DNA from: Acidimicrobiales bacterium
Lineage (GTDB): Bacteria > Actinomycetota > Acidimicrobiia > Acidimicrobiales > Acidimicrobilacustridaceae
Length of the DNA: 64,000 nt
Assembly: GCA_025455885.1 (NCBI GenBank)
Contig: JALOLR010000012.1
Location: 18,928 to 82,927, forward strand
Direction: 5' to 3'
In this document: piece after piece, positions 26,067 to 35,500 of the stretch
How the letters are laid out: each line of letters begins with the position of its first letter
Position numbering within the stretch: position 1 is the stretch's first letter
Made by a program: the position numbers and the translations under genes
The notes under the pieces: model-generated
Told to the model about the DNA's origin: nothing
Database searches by the model: none
What the model saw: the letters and a program-made list of their open reading frames with translations, nothing else

Positions 26067-26845
26067 TCTTCGGCGCCCGGAGGCGGGCGCGCCGGGAGCG
26101 CTACGCGGCGGGGTTCCTCCCCGAGTGGCGCGCCCTGCTCGCCGAGAGGGTGGTCCACTGGAACCTCCTCTCCGACGACGAGCGGACGCGCCTCGAGGCG
26201 CTGGCGCTCGGGCTCATCGCCGAGAAGCGTTGGGAGGCGGCGCGCGGGTTCGCACTGACCGACGAGATGCGGGTGCTCATCGCCGCGCAGGCGGCGCTGC
26301 TCGTCCTCGGTCTCCCCGACGACTCCTACCGCGACGTCGGTTCGATCCTCGTGCACCCCACCACGATGGTGCTCACCGGACCCCGGTCCCAGGGCGGCGG
26401 CCTCGTGTCCGACCACCCGATGCCCATCCTCGGCCAGGCCTCGTTCCAGGGTCCGGTCGTCATCGTGTGGGACACGGTCCGGTCCGAGGCCCGGCATCCC
26501 GGGCGGGGCCACAACGTCGTGTTCCACGAGTTCGCCCACAAGCTCGACATGCTCGACGGCACCGTGGACGGCACACCGCCGCTCGCCGACCGGGACCGCT
26601 TCGATCGCTGGGTGGAGGTCTGCACCGCCGTCTACGAACGGGTGGTGGTGGGCGAGGGCGGCCGGACGCTACGGGCCTACGCGGGGGTGAACCCCGGGGA
26701 GTTCTTCGCGGTCGCCACCGAGGCGTTCTTCGACGCACCGGGCACCCTCCGGGCCGAGCACCCGGATCTCTACGAAGTCCTCGCCGACTTCTACCGGCAG
26801 GACCCGGCGGCGCGGGAGCTCAGAACGCCTGACGGGGCAGGGTGA
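26015..26845 (+). CDS. MtfA-type zinc peptidase (M90)
   Basis: A 260-276-residue metallopeptidase with the HEFAH zinc site in VVFHEFAHKLDMLDG, a downstream EFFAVATEAFFD segment supplying the third ligand, and the N-terminal LIFGARRRARRERYAAGFLPEW typical of MtfA (quoted as LIFGARRRARRERY). E. coli MtfA regulates glucose transport through Mlc. The start is unsure: GTG 26015 overlaps the previous gene by 52 bp, whereas a CTG at 26063 would give a CTGA overlap and the normal family N-terminus. Confidence 0.85.
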   Translation: MLRGPRRARRAGPHGTLIFGARRRARRERYAAGFLPEWRALLAERVVHWNLLSDDERTRLEALALGLIAEKRWEAARGFALTDEMRVLIAAQAALLVLGLPDDSYRDVGSILVHPTTMVLTGPRSQGGGLVSDHPMPILGQASFQGPVVIVWDTVRSEARHPGRGHNVVFHEFAHKLDMLDGTVDGTPPLADRDRFDRWVEVCTAVYERVVVGEGGRTLRAYAGVNPGEFFAVATEAFFDAPGTLRAEHPDLYEVLADFYRQDPAARELRTPDGAG

Positions 26846-27875
26846 GCGGCAGGTCGAGCGAGCTCACCAGCCCCGGCGCCGCGGCGACCACGGCGGGGAC
26901 GGCGTTCACGGTCCGCATGGTGGTCGCCACCATCCCCTGGTCGGAGAAGGTCTCGGTGGTCCCCATCATCAGCTCGCAGACCGAGTCGGGTTCGCCGTCG
27001 ATCGTGATCCGGTAGGTGCCGTTGCGGTCGGCCGCCGGCCACTCCGGGGCGAGGTCGGCGGCCATGCGGTTCACGTGCTCGATCACGATGGCGTCGCGGC
27101 CGTCCACCACCCCGATGGTCTCGAACCGGATGGCGCCGACCGTCCCCGCCTCGATCGTGCCGCAGGCCACCTCGAGGCGGCGGGGGGTGAGGGACCGTTC
27201 GAAGGTCTCGCGGATCTCGTCGAGCTCGACCTCGAGGGCGTCGGCGACCATGCGCACCGGCGGTCCCCACGTGCCGAGCTGGGCGCCCCTGGTGGCCATG
27301 AGAGGGGTGTGGTCGAGCTCGTGGCCGAACCCCATGACCTCACGCATCATGAACTCGACCGGGTACTCGTCGTAGCTGAAGAACTCCTGGACCCGCACCG
27401 AGGTGATGCGGGTCGACATCGTCAGCAACGTCAGCACGAGCTGGTCGGCGGCGAAGCCGGGTTCGATGCCCGACGCGTAGAGCGACGCCCCACCCTCGGC
27501 CGCCGCTGCGCCGAGCCGGTCGCGTGTGGCCGGCGCCGCGGCCGGCGGGTAGACGAGGCCGGGCGAGGACACCGTGACGACGTTGATGCCGGCGCGCAGG
27601 AGGCGTTCGTAGTCGGGCACGGCGACGGCATCCAGCTCGGGACCGCTCGCCGTGTACACGACGCAGTCCGGGCGGGCGGCGACCAGCGCGTCGGCGTCAC
27701 CGGTGGCGGCGATCCCGACGGGGTCGATGCCGGCGAGGGTGCCTGCGTCGACGCCCGCCTTGGCCTCGGAGTGGACCCACACCCCGGTCAGCTCCAGGTC
27801 GTGGCGCCGCGCGATCGCCGGGATGGCGAGCGAGCCCACCCCTCCGGTCCCCCACACCTGCACATCCAGCGTCAT
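26820..27875 (-). CDS. NAD(P)-dependent dehydrogenase, dihydrodipicolinate reductase-like (amine dehydrogenase family)
   Basis: A 351-residue protein with an N-terminal Rossmann fold ([20 protein letters not shown]) and a C-terminal alpha/beta substrate domain. [16 protein letters not shown] and [16 protein letters not shown] are typical of the DapB-like group that includes 2,4-diaminopentanoate dehydrogenase. Substrate unknown. ATG at 27873-27875. It is convergent with the MtfA gene, and the two coding regions overlap by 26 bp at their 3' ends. Confidence 0.8.
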   Translation of the reverse strand: MTLDVQVWGTGGVGSLAIPAIARRHDLELTGVWVHSEAKAGVDAGTLAGIDPVGIAATGDADALVAARPDCVVYTASGPELDAVAVPDYERLLRAGINVVTVSSPGLVYPPAAAPATRDRLGAAAAEGGASLYASGIEPGFAADQLVLTLLTMSTRITSVRVQEFFSYDEYPVEFMMREVMGFGHELDHTPLMATRGAQLGTWGPPVRMVADALEVELDEIRETFERSLTPRRLEVACGTIEAGTVGAIRFETIGVVDGRDAIVIEHVNRMAADLAPEWPAADRNGTYRITIDGEPDSVCELMMGTTETFSDQGMVATTMRTVNAVPAVVAAAPGLVSSLDLPLTLPRQAF

Positions 27876-28072
27876 GTCGCCCCCTCGTCGATGCCCCCCG
27901 GCGTCCCGATCCGCCCCAGCCTGCACGTCCTCCCGGCGGGGTGCCACTCCCTGCTGGAGGAGCGGGCCGTCCAGGTGGTACAGACTGGGGGAGCGGGGCC
28001 GTGCGGGTCCCGACCGCGGCACCGGCGTCGCCGGCAGGCGGGCGTCAACCTCGACCAGACGGGATCCCCCTC

Positions 28073-28960
28073 GTGAACGATGCTCAGTTCCAGAAGGTCA
28101 AGTCCGCCGACGGCTTCATCGCCGCCCTCGACCAGAGCGGGGGGAGCACCCCCAAGGCGCTGAAGTTGTACGGGCTCGACGAGTCCGCCTACGGCAACGA
28201 GGCGGAGATGTTCGACCGGATCCACGAGATGCGCAGCCGCATCATCACCAGCCCGTCGTTCTCCGGCGACCGGATCCTCGGGGCGATCCTGTTCGACATG
28301 ACGATGGAGCGCGAGATCGCCGGCAAGGGCACCGCCGAGTTCCTCTGGGAGGACAAGGGCGTGGTGCCGTTCCTGAAGGTCGACAAGGGCCTGGCCGACG
28401 AGGCCGACGGCGCGCAGGTCATGAAGCCGATCCCCGACCTCGACGACCAGCTCAGCCGGGCCAACGGCCACGGCGTGTTCGGCACCAAGATGCGCTCGGT
28501 CATCAAGCTGGCCGACCCGGCGGGGGTCGACGCCGTGGTGAGCCAGCAGTTCGAGATCGGGGCGACGATCCTCGACGCCGGCCTGGTCCCGATCATCGAG
28601 CCCGAGGTCGACATCAACAGCCCCGAGAAGGGCGGTGCCGAGGAGCTGTTGAAGGCGGCCATCCTCGCCGAGCTCGACGCCGTGGGCGCCGACCGCCACG
28701 TGATGTTGAAGCTCACCCTCCCCGAGGTCGACGGGTTCTACACCGATCTCGTCGAGCACCCCAAGGTGCTGCGCGTGGTGGCGCTCTCGGGCGGCTACAC
28801 GCGGGAGGACGCCAATGCCCGCCTCGCCCGGAACCACGGTGTGGTGGCCAGCTTCTCGAGGGCGCTCACCGAGGGCCTGACCGCCCAGCAGAGCGACGCC
28901 GAGTTCGACGCCGCCCTCGACGCGGCGATCGCCAGCATCTACGCGGCGTCCATCACCTGA
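28073..28960 (+). CDS. Fructose-bisphosphate aldolase class I (bacterial type)
   Basis: A 295-residue Schiff-base aldolase. [19 protein letters not shown] near the N-terminus, [33 protein letters not shown], the catalytic lysine region VMLKLTLPE, and [13 protein letters not shown] are all present and follow the class I pattern found in many bacteria. It splits fructose-1,6-bisphosphate in glycolysis/gluconeogenesis. GTG start at 28073 after a weak GAC-rich leader. Confidence 0.93.
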   Translation: MNDAQFQKVKSADGFIAALDQSGGSTPKALKLYGLDESAYGNEAEMFDRIHEMRSRIITSPSFSGDRILGAILFDMTMEREIAGKGTAEFLWEDKGVVPFLKVDKGLADEADGAQVMKPIPDLDDQLSRANGHGVFGTKMRSVIKLADPAGVDAVVSQQFEIGATILDAGLVPIIEPEVDINSPEKGGAEELLKAAILAELDAVGADRHVMLKLTLPEVDGFYTDLVEHPKVLRVVALSGGYTREDANARLARNHGVVASFSRALTEGLTAQQSDAEFDAALDAAIASIYAASIT

Positions 28961-28991
28961 CCCTCCCTCCCCGAGCCGTAGGGTCGCCGGG

Positions 28992-29723
28992 GTGCCGTCC
29001 GCGTCGCCGTCGCCGCTGAGCGGGAGCCTCGCCTTCGCGGCGATCCTCGCCGCAGTGGCCGGGTTCGTCGACGCCCACGGCTTCGTGAACGTCGCCCCGG
29101 TCTTCGTGGCGAACATGAGCGGCAACCTCGTCCTGCTCGGCATCGCCGCAGGGGAGGGCGCATGGGGGGTGGTGGCCCGCCACGGCACCGCGATCGCGGC
29201 GTTCGTGGTGGGCGTCGCGGTGGCCAACTTGGTCCACGAGCGGCGTCGACGGGGTGGTCGCGAGCTGCGTCCCGATCTGCTCTTCGTGGTCGAGGCGGTG
29301 CTCCTCCTGGCCGTCACGGGGTGGCTCGCCCGGTTCGGCGGTGACGGGGGGAACCTCGTCGTCGAGCCGGTGGTGGTGGGTGGCGCCCTGGCCATGGGCC
29401 TGCAGACCGCGGCGTTGCTGCGGGTGGGGTCGGTGGCGGTGGCCACCACCTACGAGTCGGGCGCGGTGGCCCGCGTGGGGGAGGGTCTGGGGAGGTCGGT
29501 GGGTTCGCCCGACGCCGCCGCCCGCCGCCACACGGTCGCCGTCCTCGCCGTCGTCCTCGCCGGCTACGTCGCCGGTGCGGCCCTGGCGGCATGGGCGGGC
29601 GCGGCGCCGGCCTGGCTGCTGCTCCCGGTCGGTGTCCTGGTGGTCTCGGCCGCCGACCTTCACCGGCGGGTCCGCTCGGCGCGGGTGCCCGGGCCGACCG
29701 CGGCCGGCTCAGAGCGGCGGTAG
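28992..29723 (+). CDS. DUF1275 family membrane protein (YoaK-like)
   Basis: A 243-residue protein with about six membrane segments. The diagnostic start is AGFVDAHGFVNVAPVFVANMSGN (quoted in part as FVDAHGFVNVAPVFVANMSG), followed by helices around residues 50-75, 95-110, 120-140, 180-200 and 205-225. The function of the family is unknown. The GTG lies 7 nt after a TAGGGT -10 element (28979-28984), so the mRNA is probably leaderless. Its 3' end overlaps the convergent ligD-like gene by 15 bp. Confidence 0.88.
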   Translation: MPSASPSPLSGSLAFAAILAAVAGFVDAHGFVNVAPVFVANMSGNLVLLGIAAGEGAWGVVARHGTAIAAFVVGVAVANLVHERRRRGGRELRPDLLFVVEAVLLLAVTGWLARFGGDGGNLVVEPVVVGGALAMGLQTAALLRVGSVAVATTYESGAVARVGEGLGRSVGSPDAAARRHTVAVLAVVLAGYVAGAALAAWAGAAPAWLLLPVGVLVVSAADLHRRVRSARVPGPTAAGSERR

Positions 29724-30674
29724 CTCCTGGGGGAGGCCGACGAGCGGGGCGAGCGGGTCGCCCACGACGTCCAGGCGCTCTCGGGCGACGGCGACCGTCC
29801 ACCGGTCCGGCGTGAGCTCCGGGTCGTCGAGCTCGTCCCAGGTGATCGGCACCGAGACGGGTGCGCCGATCGCCGCCCGGGTGCTCCACGGCGCGACCAG
29901 CGTCTTGTTGACGGCGTTCTGCGTGTAGTCGAGCCGGGCCCGCCCGCCCCGCTCGCGCGTGCTCCACTTCCAGCTCACCAGCTCGGGCACGGTGGCGCCG
30001 ACGGCCCGCGACAGCGACTCCACCCAGTCACGCGTCTCGTCGAAGGCGTATCGGGGCGCCACCGGGACCCAGATCTGGATGCCTCGGCGCCCGGTCACCT
30101 TGGCCCCGGCCCGCACGCCCAGGTGATCGAGGGCGGTCCGGTGCAGTCGGGCGAGCACGAGGAGGTCGTCGAAGGACGTGGCGGACCCGGGGTCGAGGTC
30201 GATCATCGCCCAGGTGGGGCGGTCGGGGTGCGACGCCGTCGACGTCCACGGGTGGAGCTCGACGGCGCCGTAGTTCGCCATCCACGCCATGGCCGCGGGG
30301 CTGTCGATCACGAAGTACCACCGGGTGTCGCCCGACCGGGCGCCGTCGTGGTGCCAGCGGGTGAGCCACTCCGGGGCGTGGTCGGGGACCGCCTTGTGCC
30401 AGAAGCCGGGCTCGGTCACCCCGGCCGGGAACCGGTGCAGGTTGACGGGCCGGTCGTGCAGGTAGCGCAACGCCCACGGGGACACGGTGGTGAACCAGCG
30501 GACGAGGTCGCGCTTCGTGACGTCGGCGCCGCCTTCGCGCCCCGGGAACAGGACCTTGTCGAGGTTGGTCAGCTTCAGGGTCGTGCCCTGCAGCTCCCAC
30601 GTCCCGTTCGTGCCGAGCGCGTCGAGCGCGGCGAACTCGTCGGCCGTCGGTGCTTCCCACGGCGGTCCGGTCAC
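29709..30674 (-). CDS. Stand-alone LigD polymerase domain (archaeo-eukaryotic primase type)
   Basis: A 321-residue protein matching the polymerase module of DNA ligase D. LTNLDKVLFPG, LHRFPAGVTEPGFWHKAVPDHAPEWL (quoted as HRFPAGVTEPGFWHK), the catalytic Asp pair in MIDLDPG, TGRRGIQIWVPV and RLDYTQNAVNKTLVAPWSTR are all present. It fills gaps with ribo- or deoxynucleotides during Ku-dependent end joining. No Ku or ligase is in this window. The GTG start overlaps the antiporter stop (GTGA), an odd partner for a repair polymerase. Confidence 0.92.
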   Translation of the reverse strand: MTGPPWEAPTADEFAALDALGTNGTWELQGTTLKLTNLDKVLFPGREGGADVTKRDLVRWFTTVSPWALRYLHDRPVNLHRFPAGVTEPGFWHKAVPDHAPEWLTRWHHDGARSGDTRWYFVIDSPAAMAWMANYGAVELHPWTSTASHPDRPTWAMIDLDPGSATSFDDLLVLARLHRTALDHLGVRAGAKVTGRRGIQIWVPVAPRYAFDETRDWVESLSRAVGATVPELVSWKWSTRERGGRARLDYTQNAVNKTLVAPWSTRAAIGAPVSVPITWDELDDPELTPDRWTVAVARERLDVVGDPLAPLVGLPQELPPL

Positions 30675-31954
30675 CCCGCGTCCTCGTCGGCCGGGTTGCG
30701 GCGTTCTGCGTCGGCGGCGGCGGCCGCGGCCGCCGCCCGGGCCGTGGCCCGCCGGGTGCGTCGCGCCAGGACGCGCGACGCCGCGGGATCGGCGAAGCGG
30801 GTGAGGAGCGGACCGGCCACGGCCAGGACGAGCACGTAGCTGGTGGCCAGCGCGGCCAACCCGTCCTGGACCGCCGATGCGGTGGCCAGTCCGGCGATCA
30901 CGATGGAGAACTCACCCCGGGCGACGAGCACGGTGCCGGCTCGGATCTGGCCACGCGCCGCCACGCCCGCCCGACGGGCGGCCCAGGCGCCGGTCACCGT
31001 CTTCGTGACGGCGGTCAGCACGGCCAGCCCGATCGCCACGGGCAGCGCGTCGACGATCTCCCCGGGTTCGATCGTGAACGTGAAGACGACGAAGAACACG
31101 CCCGCGAAGAGGTCTCGCAGGGGCGCGAGGACGGTGCTGCCGGTGCGCGCCGCCGCCCCCGACACCGCGATGCCGACGAGGAAGGCGCCGACGGCGGCCG
31201 ACACGTTGAGCAGCTCGGCGGCGCCGGCGACCACGAGAGCGAGGCCCAGCAGGCTCCAGAGGAGGACCTCGTCGGAGCGGCTGAAGACGACTCGGCCGAG
31301 GAGGTGCTCGTGGCGCACGGCGAGGAACAGGGTGAGGCCCACCACGGCGACCGCCACGACGACGGACACCGCGACACCGGCCAGGGCCCCCCCGATGGCC
31401 AGGCCGGTCACGATCGGCAGGTAGAGGGCCATCACCAGGTCCTCGATCACGAGGACGGCCAGGACCGACGGCGTCTCCCGGTTGCCCATGCGTCCGAGGT
31501 CGTTCAACAGCTTGGCCACGATCCCCGACGAGGAGATGTAGGTGATCCCCCCGAGGAAGACCGCGCCGAGCAGCGACCATCCGAGGAGCAGCCCGACCAC
31601 CACCCCGGGCGTGGCGTTCAGGACGAGGTCCACCACCCCGGCGCGAGCGGAGCTGCGCAACGAGCCGACCAGCTCGTCGGGGGTGTACTCGAGTCCGAGC
31701 AGCAGGAGGAGCAGGACGATCCCGATCTGGGAGCCCACCTCCAGGAACTCGTCGGTGACGGTGAGGTCGAACGGTCCGCCGTCGCGGAGCACCAGCCCGA
31801 CGAGCAGGAACGCGGGGATGGCCGACAGGCCCAGGCGGGAGGCGCCGCGGCTCAGCGCGGCGAGGACGAGGAACACGAGCCCCAGCTCCAGCAGGATCCG
31901 GGCGGTCTCGCCGCCGGTGGCGGCCAGGACCGTCGTGGCCGCGTGCGCGGTCAC
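30671..31954 (-). CDS. Cation:proton antiporter (CPA2, KhtU-like)
   Basis: A 427-residue protein with ~12-13 membrane helices. LLLLGLEYTPDELVGSLR, TYISSSGIVAKLLNDLG, VLVIEDLVMALYLP with the acidic transport residues, and VGAFLVGIAVSG are typical CPA2 exchanger motifs. Together with the TrkA_C-like gene just upstream it resembles the KhtTU K+/H+ antiporter of Bacillus. GTG at 31952-31954 lies 5 bp after the upstream stop. The C-terminal tail is Ala/Arg-rich. Confidence 0.88.
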   Translation of the reverse strand: MTAHAATTVLAATGGETARILLELGLVFLVLAALSRGASRLGLSAIPAFLLVGLVLRDGGPFDLTVTDEFLEVGSQIGIVLLLLLLGLEYTPDELVGSLRSSARAGVVDLVLNATPGVVVGLLLGWSLLGAVFLGGITYISSSGIVAKLLNDLGRMGNRETPSVLAVLVIEDLVMALYLPIVTGLAIGGALAGVAVSVVVAVAVVGLTLFLAVRHEHLLGRVVFSRSDEVLLWSLLGLALVVAGAAELLNVSAAVGAFLVGIAVSGAAARTGSTVLAPLRDLFAGVFFVVFTFTIEPGEIVDALPVAIGLAVLTAVTKTVTGAWAARRAGVAARGQIRAGTVLVARGEFSIVIAGLATASAVQDGLAALATSYVLVLAVAGPLLTRFADPAASRVLARRTRRATARAAAAAAAADAERRNPADEDAG

Positions 31955-31959
31955 GGGGT

Positions 31960-32436
31960 TCAGGTCCCCAGCAGGTCGCCGGCGGCGGCGATGCCGTCCC
32001 TCGTGCCGACGAGCACCACCGTGTCGCCGCCCTGGAGCACGTCGTCGGGTCCCGGGGCGGGGACGGCGGTCCCGTCCCGGATGATGGCGATGACCGACGA
32101 GCCGGTGGTGGTGCGCATGGCGGTGTCGGCGATGCTCTTCGGGGTGAAGGCGGGTCCGAGCGGGACCCAGTCGATGAACAGCCCCTCGATCTCCGCCGAG
32201 AGCTCGGCGAGCTGGGTGGTGACCGTCGTGCCCCCGAGGAGCTCGGCCACCGCGGAGCCCTCGGCGGCGGTGAGCTCGATCCGGCAGGCCACGGCGTCGG
32301 GGTCGTCGTCGTCGTAGACGACCACTTCGCGGCGGCCCGAGTGGCGGGAGATCACACCGACGTGGTCGCCGCTCTCGGAGGTGAAGTCGAACTCGATGCC
32401 GACGCCGGGGAGCTTGGTCTCGCGGATCTCGGGCAT
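31960..32436 (-). CDS. TrkA-C domain regulatory subunit of K+/H+ antiporter (KhtT-like)
   Basis: A 158-residue soluble protein. The N-terminal ~75 residues (IRETKLPGVGIEFDF, SGDHVGVISRHSGRREVVVY) resemble the KhtT N-domain. A RCK_C/TrkA_C domain ends the protein (GSSVIAIIRDGTAVPAPGPD, GGDTVVLVGTRDGI). Such subunits gate the partner antiporter in response to nucleotides or pH. It is the first gene of the three-gene minus-strand operon and divergent from the ABC exporter. Confidence 0.88.
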   Translation of the reverse strand: MPEIRETKLPGVGIEFDFTSESGDHVGVISRHSGRREVVVYDDDDPDAVACRIELTAAEGSAVAELLGGTTVTTQLAELSAEIEGLFIDWVPLGPAFTPKSIADTAMRTTTGSSVIAIIRDGTAVPAPGPDDVLQGGDTVVLVGTRDGIAAAGDLLGT

Positions 32437-32497
32437 CCCCCATTGTGGGTCACGGTGGCGCCGCGACGCTCCCCGCCGCCCGGGGAGGGGCGGTCGT

Positions 32498-32503
32498 TAG
32501 CCT
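32498..32503 (+). promoter_or_regulatory. -10 element (TAGCCT) of the ABC exporter gene
   Basis: TAGCCT ends 7 nt before the GTG at 32511; leaderless arrangement. An AGGAG directly abuts the GTG and is too close to serve as a ribosome site. Confidence 0.45.
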
Positions 32504-32510
32504 CCAGGAG

Positions 32511-35500
32511 GTGATCGATCGGCCGGTGCCCGAGCCTGCGGCCACCGGGGGGTGGATCCGGCGGCTCGCCCCGTTCCTGGGGGCTCACCGGCGCAACGTG
32601 GTCGTGGCGCTGGGCGCTTCCGTCGTCGGACAGGGGCTGATGGCCGTCGCGCCGCTCCTGCAGAAGGTCGTGGTCGACGACGGCCTGGTGGGGCGCACCC
32701 GTCCGGTGGCGCCGTGGTTGGCGGCGTTGGCCGTCGTCGGTGTGGTGTCCTTCGGGGCGGCGGTCGTGCGCCGGTGGGTGGGCGGCCGGGTCAGCCTCGA
32801 CGTGCAGTACGACCTGCGCAACGCCATCTACGAGCGACTGCAACGCCTCGACTTCGCCGGCCACGACCAGCTCCGGACGGGCCAGCTCGTGTCCCGGGCC
32901 TCCTCGGACCTCGGACTCATCCAGGGCCTGCTGGCCTTCCTGCCCATCATGTTGGGCAACCTCGTGATGGTCGCGTTGGCCCTCGTCATCATGACGGTCC
33001 TCTCCCCGGCGCTCACGCTCGTCGTCGTGGTCGCCCTCCCGTTGCTCGGGTTCGTGGCGCTGCGGCTCCGGCGGAAGGTCTTCCCGGCGACCTGGGACGC
33101 GCAGCAGCGCATGGGCGAGGTGGCCGGCGTCGTCGACGAGGCGGTCAGCGGGGTTCGGGTCGTGAAGGGGTTCGGCCAGGAGGACCGTGAGCTGGCCCAC
33201 CTGGCCGAGACCGCCGAGGGCCTCTACGCCGCACGGGTCAGGCTGGTGCGCCTCCAGGCGAGGTTCACCTCGACGATGCAGGCCATCCCGGCGCTGGCCC
33301 AGGTGGCGGTCCTCGCCCTGGGTGGGTGGATGGCGATCGAGGGCAACCTGACCCTCGGCACCTTCCTGGCCTTCTCGGCCTACCTGGTGCAGCTCGTCGC
33401 CCCCGTGCGGATGCTGGCGGGGCTCTTCACGGTCGGCCAGCAGGCGCGGGCGGGTGCCGAGCGGATCCTCGACGTCCTCGACGCCAACGCCGTCGTCGTC
33501 GAGGCACCCGGGGCCGTCGACCTGCCCGACGCCGTGGGCGAGGTGCGCTTCGAGGACGTCCGGTTCGGCTACACCCGCAGCCAACCGGTGCTCGACGGGC
33601 TCGACCTGCGCGTGCGCCCGGGAGAGGTCGTGGCCCTCGTCGGCACCAGTGGGTCGGGGAAGTCCACGATCACCGCGTTGCTGCCCCGGTTCTACGACGT
33701 CGCCGCCGGCCGGGTGACGCTCGACGGACACGACGTCCGCGACCTCACGCTCGACTCCCTCCGCCGTCAGGTGGGCGTCGTGTTCGAGGACGCCTTCCTC
33801 TTCTCCGACACGGTGCGGGCGAACATCGCCTACGGGCGGCCGGAGGCGACCGACGCCGAGGTCGTGGCGGCGGCGGCCGCCGCCGGGGCCGCCGGGTTCG
33901 TGGCGGCGCTCCCCGACGGCTACGACACGTTGGTCGGCGAGCGCGGTCTGTCGCTCTCGGGCGGGCAGCGCCAACGCCTGGCCTTGGCCCGCGCCATCCT
34001 CACGGACCCGCGGGTCCTCGTGCTCGACGACGCCACCTCGGCGGTCGACGTGACCACCGAGGAGGCCATCCACGCCACCCTCCGGCGACTCATGCGGGAC
34101 CGGACCACGATCCTCATCGCCCATCGGCGCTCCACGCTGCGCCTGGCCCACCGGATCGTGGTCCTCGACGCGGGGCGGGCGGTGGCCGACGGCACCCACG
34201 AGGAGCTGATCGCCACCAGTGCCGTCTACCGCGACCTGTTCTCCGGTCCCGACGACGAGGTGGAGGGTCTCGGTCCCCTCGCCGACGACGTCGTCGACGA
34301 GGAACGCCGCGAGGAGCTGCTCGCCGTGGCGGTGACCGAGGCGGCGTGGCCGGTGGACGCGCTCGACGGGCAACCGCGGGCCTCGGCGATCGTCGACGGT
34401 CCGGCCCGCAACCCAGGTCCCGGTGGCGGGCAGATGGCGTCGATGGCGCTGAGCGCCACACCGGACATGCTGGCCGCGCTCGACCGGCTCCCGCCCGCCG
34501 ACGACACCCCCGGCGTCGACGTCGCGGCGGTGACCGCCGACGATCCCGGGCCGTTCCGGATCCGCCGGTTCGTCCGACCGTGGGTGCTCGGCCTGGCCGT
34601 CGGGCTGGGTCTCGTCGTGCTCGACACGGTGCTCACGCTGCTCGGACCGGTGTTCGTCAGCCGGGGCATCGACGACGGCATCACCCCGGGCGACCCGGCG
34701 GCGCTCTGGCTCGCCGTCGGGCTCTTCCTCGCCGCGGTCGTGACCGACTGGGGCGTGGTCTGGGCCTACACCGCGGTCACGGGACGCACCGCCGAGCGGA
34801 TGCTCTATGCGCTCCGTCTCAAGATCTTCGGCCACCTCCAGCGGATGTCGCTGCACTACTACGACGACGAGCTCGACGGCCGGCTCATGACCCGTATGAC
34901 GACCGACGTCGAGGCGCTGTCCCAGCTCGTGCAGACCGGGCTCGTCAACGCCGTCGTCGGCGTGTTCACGTGCGTCGGGGTCTTCGTGTTCCTCGTCGTC
35001 CTGTCGCCTCCGCTGGCGCTCGCCGCGGCCACGGTCCTCCCGCCGCTGGTGGTGGCGACGTGGTGGTACCGGCGCCGGTCCTCGGCGTCCTACGAGAAGG
35101 CCCGGGAGGCGATCGCCGACGTGAACGCCAACCTCCAGGAGAGCCTGTCGGGGGTGCGGGTCGCGCAGGCCTACTCCCGCGAGGACCGCAACATCACGGG
35201 GTTCCGCTCGGTCAACCGGCGCTACCTCGAGCACCGGGTCGGCGCGCAGCGCCTGGTCGCCCTGTACTTCCCCTTCATCCTGCTGCTCTCCGACCTCGGC
35301 GCGGTGGTGGTGCTCGGCGCCGGGTCGGTGCTCGAGCAGGAGGGTGTGGTGACGACCGGCGTCGTCATCGCGTTCCTGCTCTACCTCAACCAGTTCTTCT
35401 CCCCGCTCCAGCAGCTCTCCCAGGTCCTCGACACCTGGCAGCAGGCCTCGGCGTCGGTGGTCAAGATCGAGGAGCTGTTGGCCACCCCGTCGAGCACGCC

